Origin: Owenia fusiformis
Taxonomy: Eukaryota; Annelida; Polychaeta; Sabellida; Oweniidae
Assembly (NCBI GenBank): GCA_903813345.2
Contig: CAIIXF020000012.1
Span: 18,361,520-18,425,519 of the forward strand
DNA: 64,000 nucleotides
Direction: 5' to 3'
Shown here piece after piece: positions 1 to 10,902 of this stretch. The stretch's first letter is position 1. Each line of letters starts with the position of its first letter. The position numbers were made by a program, and so were the translations under genes. The notes below the pieces were generated by a model. It was given only the letters and a program-made list of their open reading frames with translations. It made no database searches and was not told where the DNA came from.

Positions 1-942
1 GTGCAACATTTATAAGCATTATTTTGTTTGTTTTTCTCGTTTTAAGATGCTTGCTTAAATTGTAAATATAGATACTTGGAAACAATCTTTTCTCATATTA
101 TTCCAATGTTTCTCTGACATTCTTTTTTTAATAAAAAATTCAAAATCTCAAACTTTTAAGCGGAATTATTAAAATTTTTGATAATACTGAAATTAAATTA
201 GAATTGTTGGACCTTTTAAAACACAGGTATGGCATGGAATGTTGACAGTAAAAAATGAGATAATTTTTATGCTCAAATTATTTTCATCCATTTAATTACA
301 CAAACATATAAATTGATATTACAGATGGATGCAGACATCCCAATAGGACAGAATACTGTCAGGCTCAAGTTCAAGGGACAGTACATGTCAATCAGAATAT
401 GGGCCATTGATCCAGACAGGAACAATGCATATGTTAGTATATAAAGGCGGTTTTGCATGTTGAGAATAATTATGTGATTTTCACTTTTTTTAATTAAACC
501 TGCAGATAATTAATAAAATTGGTATTTTTTTAATCATTTTATGTGAATGATTACAGTGTTATGGTGGTAGAATAAATTCTTCTCAGTCCAGATATTACAA
601 TCAGAATGTTGGTAGGACATTTCCCTGGACATTTTTTTTAACTCTTAGGATAACGTGTGGAACTACCTTAACATTCAACATTTGTAATTTCTGCAAGATA
701 TACAGATCGTTGAATGTTTTTCACCAAATCATGAGTCTACAAAAAAAACTAGAAAGTATTCTGATTATCTACTATTTTATTCAGACACCATTTGACATTG
801 GAGCATGCGTCCCTGACAGTTGTAGTGAAGATGACATAAGGAGATACATGACATATGGGGAAAAGTCTGTAGTTCCAATAGAGGTTTACAATGGCAAGCA
901 ATGGGATAATATATGGGCAGATAGTGGCGCTATAGCTATGAT

Positions 943-1921
943 GTAAGTACATGTTGGCGTAGAAAACCACAAACAATGGACTCATATATGGGCAGATAGT
1001 GGTGCTATAGCTATGATGTAAGTACATGTAGGTGTAGAAAATGGCAAACAATGGACTCATATATGGGCAGATAGTGGCGCTATAGCTATGATGTAAGTAC
1101 ATGTTGGTGTAGAAAATGGCAAACAATGGAATAATATATGGGCAGATAGTGGTGCTATAGCTATGATGTAAGTACATGTTGGCGTAGAAAATGGCAAACA
1201 ATGGGATAATATATGGGCAGATAGTGGTGCTATAGCTATAATGTAAGTACATGTAGGTGTAGAAAATGGCAAACAATGGAATAATATATGGGCAGATAGT
1301 GGCGCTATAGCTATGATGTAAGTACATGTTGCTGTAGAAAATGGCAAACAATGGAATAATATATGGGCAGATAGTGGTGCTATAGCTATGATGTAAGTAC
1401 ATGTTGGCGTAGAAAACCACAAACAATGGACTCATATATGGGCAGATAGTGGTGCTATAGTTATGATGTAAGTACATGTAGGTGTAGAAAATGGCAAACA
1501 ATGGAATAATATATGGGCAGATAGTGGCGCTATAGCTATGATGTAAGTACATGTTGGCGTAGAAAACCACAAACAATGGAATAATATATGGGCAGATAGT
1601 GGCGCTATAGCTATGATGTAAGTACATGTTGGCGTAGAAAACCACAAACAATGGACTCATATATGGGCAGATAGTGGTGCTATAGCTATGATGTAAGTAC
1701 ATGTTGGTGTAGAAAATGGCAAACAATGGAATAATATATGGGCAGATAGTGGCGCTATAGCTATGATGTAAGTACATGTTGGCGTAGAAAATGGCAAACA
1801 ATGGAATAATATATGGGCAGATAGTGGTGCTATAGCTATGATGTAAGTACAGGTACATGTTGGTGTAGAAAACCGCAAACAATGGACTCATATATGGGCA
1901 GAGAGTGCCGCTTTTAGCTAT
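943..1921 (+). repeat. 75-bp minisatellite built from an exon 3' end plus splice donor
   Basis: About 13 tandem units with a strict 75-bp period: the ATGTAAGTAC word recurs at 941, 1016, 1091, 1166 and so on to 1841, with a 6-bp insertion in the last unit. Each unit repeats the last ~50 bases of the preceding coding exon, including GCTATAGCTATGAT, followed by a GTAAGT donor and ~25 bases of intron. Copy B has only one such unit (36575-36655), so the array expanded in copy A. A downstream donor would put TAA in frame immediately after the first unit. Because 75 is a multiple of 3, long reading frames cross the array on the minus strand; they are repeat artefacts. Confidence 0.95.
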
Positions 1922-3376
1922 GATGTAAGTATATGTATAGAAATGGCGCAATAGAATAGAAAATGTTCTCTCGATAAATGTTAATCAACAGTACATGTTA
2001 AACACCATAAGATAAATTATTTTTGTAGATGTATCATACTGGTATTTGTTCTGATCGCTCTAACTGCAACAGTATTTAATTGATATGGCATACGTGCAAA
2101 GAATGATCGAAGCCTCCAAAACACAGGAAACTATTCACAAATCTATGAGGGTCGCCTCAACTCATGCAAAAATAAATAAATCTTTCGAGGCACCAGAAGA
2201 AAAGGCTAACTATTACAGCGATAAGATGTCAAATGGTGATACTAAGGGCAGTGATATGGATAAAAAGAACTTAGGTGATCAAGTTTACACAACATTAGAG
2301 ATGACCCATATTGGAAGTAATGGTGTTTCAAAACCTGAACCACTTCCCAGTAAACCACCAAAATATGAGCCTAGTAAGTATTTTCAAATCTTTAATTAGG
2401 TACATGTAGTTTATCAGTTATAATGCTGTCATGGGTTTTTATAATAGAATTGATGAGATACATGTATCAACATCAGTTGATCAAAATAATTTCTTATTAA
2501 AACTGTTAAGGTTATTTTCATTTTTCACCATTTCATCGTCTTGGACAGCTTGGGCAATATCTATCTGATTGATATGACCACCTTCATCTATAATATGTTT
2601 ATTTCAGGTACTGGAACCAGACTTCTTGTATCATTTTCTGTCTATACCAACATGAGTAGACTACTTTCGTTTGATGCCCCACCTGGCGCCTATCTCTGTC
2701 TCAATGCTATTAGGTTTTTGAGCATGTGTTGGATCATACTTGGGCACACCTTTCAACTTGGCATCACCATTACACCAGTTACAAACCCTACTTGTAAGTA
2801 TGCAGTAGGCCTCCTATTTACAATGTACAACAACAGCCTTATGATCTTTAATATCCTAGGCTGCAGTCTCATGGTCTGTCTAAGTTTACAATTAGCCTTA
2901 TTATCATTAATATCACAGGCTATAGTCTTGTGGTCTGTCTAGTTAACAACAGGCTGTCATCTTTGAAAATAAAGAGTACTCATGATTTGTCAAAGCACTT
3001 ATCCAACAAGACGCAGGGGTTTGATTTCAATATGATCGAAACTTAACATTCCAAGAAAACCATTGTCTACTTTTTGACAAACAATGACTTGTGATGGTTC
3101 CAAAAACGGCCCCCGGGGAAATATTTGAATATAAGCTTACATGTACGATACAGTTCCAATATTCTCAGTCTCACATAAGATGATCTCTGTGTACCTTTCA
3201 GTGAATTCTAGAGATTGGTTTACAAACAAGTATAGCTCACTTTTTGAGTATAAAGCTCTGACACATATGCAACTGGCTGTAGATAGTTTTTTCTTACTGA
3301 GGTAGGTTCATTTCTCCAATTCAGGCAATTACCATCTTAATGATAAAACTTTCAAAAGGTAACACAGTTAAACCTG

Positions 3377-3594
3377 TACACACAGCCAATCTGCAACAGT
3401 ACCGTATGGTATCGTTTTGGTTATGGTACTGCATGGTATCATGAAATATAGTACCTTATAATACTGTAGACTAGAACGGTACCATACAGTACCATGAACA
3501 GTGTACAGCACCATACTCAAATGGTACCAAATGTTACCATACTCTTAATGTATCGTACGGTACCGTAATTTTAGAGTGCAGATTGGGGGTGTAT
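3377..3594. mobile_element. MITE-like palindromic element rich in GTACC
   Basis: The outer ends form an imperfect inverted repeat: CCAATCTGCA near 3386 and TGCAGATTGG near 3578. The interior is full of GTACCGTA, GGTACC and CATGGTAC words that pair with one another. The same element lies at the matching intron position in copy B (about 38090-38325), so it predates the gene duplication. No coding capacity is visible. Confidence 0.5.
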
Positions 3595-5161
3595 CCAAAC
3601 ACCTCTATAATCTAATTTCAGTGGATGCCTGATCACAATATCATTTTTGAAAGCAATGGCTAGGCAAGGAGGAACTGTTACCTGCAGACAAATGGCACTT
3701 TACTACTTCCATAGATATTGGAGGTAAGCTTTAGTAAATTTAGATTTGCAAACCAAACAACCTCTTATGGTACAAACGGGATATTTCTTCTTAATAGGAG
3801 CATGCCAAGGGAATTCATACTTCTAATCCTAAACAGGGGACTTTAAGAATAAAAACAGAAGAGTAAAACCAGGAGTTTTGAAAACAATGAGAACAAGTCA
3901 CTAATACGCAAAATGTCACCACCTGCCATTTATTACAGACATTGAACACTGACCATCGAGTGCCAAACACTCTCCCCAAAAAGTTGGTCACTATAACAGT
4001 GCATTTTGTATATAAACATCATCTAGATATCAATTACATAATTTATACTGGCTCTTTCAGATTAACACCCGTGTATATGATTCTGATTGGATTTATGGCT
4101 ACCTTGTACATGTACACTGGTTCAGGTCCTTTGTGGCCAAGAGAGTTTCCAAATGCTGTGAATTGCAAGAAATCTTGGTGGTGGCATCTACTTTATATCA
4201 ACAATTTCTACAACTATGGAACACAATCGGTAACTTCTTATATCTACATTTCATGATGGAACATAAAAGCTGAAATGTCTAAAGATAGAAAGTATTTCTA
4301 CCCATCTATATCTCGTAAAAGAGTAAAATAAACAAAAATTATTTATATACTCTTCTCTGTGATGTCAAGGTTGGTACCATGTTCTTAAAAGTTCTCAAGA
4401 AAGAAACCATGTTCCAATATATTATGAAACATTGAATAAATATCTGGTGTATCATATGTTTCAGTGTATGGGATGGAGTTGGTACCTGGCCAATGATATG
4501 CAGTTTTACATCATATCTCCTGTGATATTCATATTCCTCTACAAGTAAGGAAAACACATACATGTATAGGGTGTCCGGAAAGTAATTTTGTGTGCCATGG
4601 GAGGGCTCTGATTTATTATTATTAAAAGCATTATACTCCTATACAGGTTGTACCTTTATTTGAGAGGAGATTTTCTAATACACACTGATTTATTCAACCT
4701 TACATATTTAGTATTTACTCACATTTTATTTCATGGTTTTAAAAGCATAGTATCATCGTATATTGCTTTATATTTTTATTGGCTCTGGAACCCATAAACT
4801 GAAACATTGGTAGGTTGTAAACAATCACTTTTATCGGTTAAATTAACACAATACAACATTGATGTTAATACTTTTATTGTCTAGGGTACCTGTTGTTGGA
4901 TTTATCATCTCTGGAATTCTGTTTGTTGGGAATATCGTGAGCATTGTTACACTACATCTTGTAGGTAAGCAGCATAAGCAGTTAGAATATATTTCAATCA
5001 TTGCTCCAAAACATAATAATTAAAACATAATTAGTGTCATTGCATTTTCATTATTTTTCCATAAAAACTGTATGTAATTGTAAAAATTGACTAAACTGAA
5101 ATATATATTATTATTATTATAATACATGCTTTATAAGAGGCTTTAGTCTTATTCAAAATTC

Positions 5162-5517
5162 TATTGAGTACTTTGAATTTAAAAAATAAGCAATCAAATG
5201 ACCATATTGCAACAGTATATGAAAAAATAGAATCATATGTACAAGTCCTAGCTTTTGTTTATTTCAGATAGTTATGTTTAATGTGCAGCAAAGCTGTGGC
5301 CTTTTGTAATTTAGGGAGTTTCAGCCATGTTAACTTTTTCGAAAATAACATGGCAGAGAAGCATCAAAATATAAGAGGCCACATGTATGATAGCAAAACT
5401 ACAAAACAAACTAAAATGTACAAAAGTTAGGACATGTATGAATTTTCTATCTTTACATATACTGTTTCAATATGGTCCTTTGATTGCTTATTTTTTGATT
5501 CAAAGTACTCAATGGAA
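5162..5517. repeat. Inverted duplication of ~60 bp with ~230-bp spacer (copy A only)
   Basis: Sequence at about 5162-5223 (around AATAAGCAATCAAATGACC) is the reverse complement of 5455-5517 (around GGTCCTTTGATTGCTTATT). Copy B has only the right-hand arm (about 39748-39800), directly after its exon donor, so this ~480-bp difference in the intron after exon 4885-4964 is specific to copy A, or was lost from copy B. Confidence 0.65.
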
Positions 5518-6749
5518 TTATGAATGTGACTATTGTTAAATACAAAAGGTATTTTAACAAGGTCTTTAAAACAAAATGTATTGTGTATATTCAAGATTCC
5601 TCCGATATAATAGTAGAATGCAAGTAGAAATAATCTTGATTTACATCATTATCTATTCAAAATTCAGTCAAAGTGATATATTTGAAATCTTAAAGTGAAA
5701 TTACATCTAGAAATGTGGTTTCAAAAATTGTTAATTAACTTTAAAAATTTGATTCTATTTGAAAATGTGACTTCTTGTTCGGGGAGATTCCCCATAGACG
5801 CCATGTTATATAAAATCACAAAAGGTGAAATATCTTTTCTTGTATTGGACAGATGATATTTTCTTTTGCTGGAGATATTTTAATTTGCATAACTGTAAGA
5901 TACATAAGGGTGATATGAAAATTGAACCACTACATGTATCTGTTAAAGGGAACTTTCTAATATACCATGCTATCTAACCCGAATGAGCCACCTAGTGGTG
6001 GAACAGGTAACTACCTACTCACATCTAAGTTATTGACCTGTTTATCAGTTGAATTGCAATAAATCTTAAGCAATGTTTTTTCAGGCCAGGCTTCTTTTGA
6101 TATGGATTACATCAAGCCATACTCAAGAATTGGAGCATATATTGTTGGGGTGTGGCTGGGTTACATTCTATGGAAAAACAAAGGCAAAGCAGTGCTATCT
6201 TGGGTATCTTGATATTTTATTACACTAAAAAATGTGAAATTAGAGTTAATTTATGTTAAGGTCTGTATATTGTTCTCAATTGCTAAAGGAAACATTTATT
6301 TCGCACCCCTTGGGATGCACTGCAATAACTTAACAAATGACAATAGAATATTTACAGGATATTGATATAAATATGCACTGGATATGTCATACTACAATAA
6401 TTTTAATGTCTATGGTGGACAATATTTGAAAATGTATGTAGTAATGACTCATTTATATATCTGTAAACATTTTAGTTAAAATTTGTAAAAGATTATCAGT
6501 AAATGTCCCTTTTTCTTTTTTCAATCATTTTATTCAACCTAGGGTATACATGTTTGCACTATTATGTCTCCTTTGCTTGACCTGTTTACGATGACTGCAC
6601 TTGACCTGTTTACGATGTTTACGACTTCTACATGTATACCTAATGAAAAACCAACTGGTTCATATTAAACGTGACCTGGCATATGACCATTGGACCAGCC
6701 CTTAGCTCAAGCCCTGCTTGCCATGTGGGATTTCACTTGGTGTAATATC

Positions 6750-7138
6750 ACGCGGTAATAACTTTGACCGTTAATTTGAATTTTTGACCTACCAGATCGT
6801 TTGAAAATCAAGGATTGTGAGTCGCATGTTGCACCGTTTTTCTTCAAACTTGTCCCATTCAAAGCATAACAAAAATGCCTTTCTGTTGGTACATTATTCT
6901 GTTATACAGAGTCCCTCGTTTTAGCAGCGTTTGGGTCCCCAGCTGTGAGAAGGCTTCTCACAGCTGGGGACCCAAACGCTGCTAAAACGAGCAATGCACA
7001 GACAGAACAGCAATTTTGTTTTGCTTTGAATGGAAAAAGTTTGAAGATAAAAGGTGCAACATGCGACTCACAATCCTTGATTTTCAAACATCTGGTAGGT
7101 CAAAAATTCAAATTAATGGTCGAAGTAAGTACCGCTTG
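6750..7138. mobile_element. Foldback (palindromic) MITE, full length in copy A
   Basis: Nearly the whole segment is one large inverted repeat. The left end begins CACGCGGTAATAACTTTGAC and the right end finishes with GTCGAAGTAAGTACCGC. The inner arms (GATTGTGAGTCGCATGTTGC against GCAACATGCGACTCACAATC) are perfect. The centre at about 6911-6989 is a nearly perfect 77-base palindrome around GTGAGAAGGCTTCTCAC. Copy B keeps only a 50-base relic (42181-42230). Confidence 0.75.
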
Positions 7139-8188
7139 ATTATAATTGCATATATTCATGAATAATTTTATTTTATATTTTTCAGTGGGTTTCCCTACTT
7201 GGCTGGGTGCTTTCTCTTGGCCTGATATTTGCTATGGTTTATGGAGACTGGAGATGCCCTTCATGCACTAGGATCCCTTCATGGCTTCAGATTATGTTCT
7301 TGTCCATTCAGAGACAGGGGACAGCAATAGGTGTAGCATGGATAATATATGCATGCATAACTGGAAATGGAGGTAACGATGAAGGACTTTCGGTATTGTG
7401 GATGGCTTGAAATTATCACCCAATTGCCAGCTTTGATGAGCTATGTCTTGATTTTATAAAATGCCATTAAAAATATTGTTAATTTATTAAATGAGAAAAA
7501 TATCAAAACTCAGAGTTCTTTATAAGGAATCTGCAATTTTTGTCAATGTATTATATTTTGCAGGCTTTATAAACACACTTCTCTCATGGAGAGGTTGGAT
7601 TCCTCTATCTAGGCTCTGTTACACAGGCTACCTGATTCACCCCATGATCAATTACTATTACAACTTCTCAAGGATGCAGCAACAATATATGAGGGTGTGG
7701 CCTGAAATGGTAGGTTCAGGGATTGAAAAATCATTCTTCTTTGTTTTACCCGGTGTTTGTAGGTGTTTGATTATTCCTATATGCAATACATATGTATTTA
7801 TTCAGAAAGATACACAATGAAAAAAAACAATGATTCTACCTGACATGAGTCTATCTTTAACCCAAAGACACAATCTACAATGTATGTTAATGTAATGATC
7901 AATTCATAAAAGTGAAATACTTTATTTAGAATCAGAGCATTAAGAGTGAAGAGTATTGACTCAAAATCAAAAAATAAATCAGCAAATATATCAAATAAAA
8001 TAAATGTTAAAACCCGAGCATGCCCCAAAACAAATCAGTTCTACTTTTTTCTCTTGCAGGTTGTAGCATTTGGTGGTGTTTTGACACTGACCATAGGATT
8101 CAGTATAGTGGTGACCCTGTTGTTTGAGATACCAATGCTGGGTATTGAGAAAGTAATTATACCACCCCCAGCTAAGAAGAAGAACTAA

Positions 8189-9519
8189 ATGACTTTAGCA
8201 GCATGAACTACTGTAAATGATGTTAAATAGTGTCGAGCATGATTTGATTTGAATTCTGTTTGTTGTGAATCTTCATTATCTACTTGATACATATTTTCCT
8301 CAGCAAACTTTATTTTCATAGAACACATGATGAATCTTTTATTCCACATTCTCAATTTTGCATCAATTATGTTCCAAGGAATTTTTTCCCTGGCTCACTA
8401 TGAAGGATTCCACTGATATTAAAATAAGTCATGGGAAAGTAAGTCATAAGAAAGGAGGAACACTGAGTTCCTCCCATTCCGATGATGCAGGTTTTGTGCT
8501 AATTTTGAATATCTTTATGATACTTTTAAAGGTAATGGCTTTAGCAAATTGCAGAAATGTTAAGTTAGTTTTTTGGTCAAAGTAAATGAAGGTTGTGAAT
8601 TCACTAAAGAGAAGTCATGAATCTTATACCATAAATGTGTTTTAAATCAACTTGTTTACCTGAAAATAAAATGTGGTCTCAGCTTTTCTGAACATGCGGA
8701 TGTGCCCGAATGGTGTCTTATTCATAATGTAATAAATGAAATCATTGTGGTATGTATGTGGAGTCTATTTGCCTTATAATAATACGTTTACTTTAGAACA
8801 TGGATTCTCTCATAATATTATTTTTCCTTATCAATATCCAAACTTTAATCAACAGCTGTTTCAAAATTATCGTATATTGTATTTCACCTGAACTTTTGTA
8901 AAATATCGTATATGGTATAAGAGCTGTGAAAAATATTGCATATGGTATAAAAGGGGTGAAAAATATTGTATATGGTATAAGAGAGCTGAAAAAGATTGTA
9001 TATGCATTTCCAAGACCCTCTATACACCCCCCCCCCATTGATGGTTGAGATGAAACAACAGTGAAGTATCCTAATATTGAAAAATCCTGCCATATTCTGA
9101 TCACTTCTTTATTCTGTTCAAATCATTTGTGACCAATTCGTGTTTCAACCTTTATCTTTATTTACTTATATATAGTCCAGTAATCAATCTTAACATTCAG
9201 CTCAAATCCGATACAGTAAGTGACATGGCCGTGCAGCTTACCACTTGTTTGTTTGTACGGGTTGTTTTGTTGTATTAATTGATTGAGTGGGCAGCCCGTA
9301 CGTAGCAGTTTCGGGATTAAGACCAGAACTGTTACATAACTTATGTACATACATAACGTATGTACACTGAAAAGGTTAAGAACTTTAATAGGTGATTATA
9401 TACGACGACGGTGGTACATGATTGACATGTTTTCTATGGAAAATCACTCAAACTGATGTGGCGCTAAAAAGATTAATTGAACCTCGGCAAAGTCATTGGA
9501 AATTTATTCCACAATTGTA
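8189..9519. other. Spacer without a recognised gene; short 30-bp repeat
   Basis: Downstream of copy A, similarity to copy B fades by about 8245. At 8874-9004 there are about four imperfect 30-base units around TATATGGTATAAGAG. A run of nine C lies near 9029-9037. No credible exon was found; the open frames here are short and have no family signature. Confidence 0.6.
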
Positions 9520-10577
9520 CAGGGCGTCCAGTAAGTAAAGCTAATTTTGCTCTCAAACTTTTTTTTTTGTCATTTATCTTTCAAATTTTCAGTGAAGAAG
9601 CATTTGACATTTTTCTAACTCCCCTGAAAAATTAAATAAGATATGATGAATAATAGCAAAACAATGGTTATCATAGTAACGTGAATACGGGTTCTGCGGA
9701 GCAATTTCTTACTTTAATAAAAATGTTATAATGCAATGAAATTGATTAAGATTAATGCTGCATATGTCTTTGTTTGCTATGGCTGAAAGTCACGACAAAC
9801 ATAACAACAACATACACATTTATGATACCATGGCAACAGTAGTCTATGACATCACAGACATATGATACAACAGATGGAATGATCCAGAATGATCGATCAG
9901 ACACTGCTCCATGACATCATCAAAATCATGGCTGCCAGGATTGCCAATGGAAGCAAAATGAACAATGAAATGAAACAAGATAATGCGCCATCGCATAGGT
10001 CGCAAATGGTGCAGGATACTATCCAGAAAACGCTGGAGATGGAGGTTCAAGGCCAGTCAGTGTATTCTCCTGACAAGGCACCGTGCGATTCTGGGGTATT
10101 TTCATGTTTGAAAAATGATCTGCGTGGTAAGATCCACGCAAATATCCATGAGCTTCAGAATGCCGTTCAACGTTCGCTGACAAAGAACTTTCCAGATGGC
10201 TTCCACAGGATATATCAGAAGTGGATAGAACGACATCAGCTGTGTGTGAAAGCTAAGGGGAACTACTTTGAACATGAAATAGAATGCTAACTTGAAAGTA
10301 GAAATGTGGAGTAGCCACAGAACTATGGTTGAAATATAGACAGGACAGAAACTAACGTTAACAAAATCTACTATGCTGTGAACTTATAAAATTGCTCCGC
10401 AGAACCCGTATTCGCGTAACTATGACAACCACCATTTTGCTGTTATTCATTATATCTTGATCATTTTTTCAGGATAGTTAGAAAAGTGTCTGATGCTTCT
10501 CCACTGAAAATTTGAACGATGATAGACAAGAAATAAAAGTTTGAGAGCAAAATTAGCTTTACTTACTGAACGCCCTG
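9520..10577. mobile_element. Mariner-like element, internally deleted, long TIRs
   Basis: The element starts CAGGGCGTCCAGTAAGTAAA and ends with the inverted TTTACTTACTGAACGCCCTG. TA flanks both ends (9518-9519 and 10578-10579). The inverted repeats continue inward for about 190 bases: GGGTTCTGCGGAGCAATTT near 9690 pairs with AAATTGCTCCGCAGAACCC near 10390. Between the arms only the C-terminal third of a transposase remains. The GGTTATCATAGTAAC motif in the subterminal repeat resembles those in the elements at 40940 and 56730. Confidence 0.9.
9889..10290 (+). pseudogene. Mariner transposase C-terminal remnant
   Basis: This open stretch of 133 codons includes the second catalytic Asp in QDNAPSH and a third Asp in KAPCDSGVF, followed by the family's DLRG, NAVQ, FPDGF and GNYFEHE blocks. 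The same blocks occur in the more complete transposase at 57047-58321. The first catalytic Asp and the DNA-binding N-terminus are missing, so it cannot be an active transposase. The apparent start Met lies inside the degraded catalytic domain and is not a true start. Confidence 0.85.
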
Positions 10578-10902
10578 TACTTTGAACCACTTGTGGAATT
10601 AAGTTCTTTATAATATAATTTTGATATTAAAACAATAGCCCGCCACGACGTGCCAGAATTTTACTCAAATATTTTATATATTCACTCTGATATAAGGAAT
10701 ATGCCAGGTCCAAGAACTAGTTAAAAGTGAAATACTCTGGAATAATAGATTGGTTCTAATTAATAACAAAGAGGTAATAAATAAGCATCTAATGGATAAT
10801 GGGGTAATTTACGTAAATGACCTCCTAAACGACCAGGGACATTTTTACAGTTTTATGATTTCAAGGCAACATACAACGAACAAATTAATTTTATTGATTA
10901 TT

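Larger units (their letters stand above)
325..8188 (+). pseudogene. NRF-6-like acyltransferase, copy A (5'-partial, probably a pseudogene)
   Basis: Thirteen exons match copy B (33422-43291) one for one: 325-432, 785-942, 2029-2373, 2608-2793, 3202-3301, 3622-3723, 4061-4229, 4465-4544, 4885-4964, 6085-6203, 7186-7372, 7564-7709, 8060-8188 (stop TAA). The two 5' exons would lie left of the window. The family joins an N-terminal NRF domain (CVPDSC cysteine motif in the second exon here) to a multi-pass acyltransferase-3 domain; C. elegans NRF-6 is linked to fluoxetine response and lipid or yolk transport. Copy A has four extra bases (AATT) near 2077 compared with copy B. They shift the frame inside a transmembrane segment and give TGA at 2081-2083. 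Exon 2029-2373 also lacks two codons present in copy B. All later exons stay open, so the inactivation looks recent, unless translation restarts at ATG 2085. Confidence 0.85.

Noticed and set aside
749-1951. 400-codon open frame on the minus strand with a 25-residue repeat
   Set aside because: It is antisense to the 75-bp minisatellite; the period is a multiple of 3, which keeps any frame open. It has no start context or family signature.
4568-4620. AGGGTGTCCGGAAAGTAATT resembling a mariner left end (also at 39343)
   Set aside because: Present in both gene copies with no inverted partner found; at most a decayed solo end, so not listed as an element.
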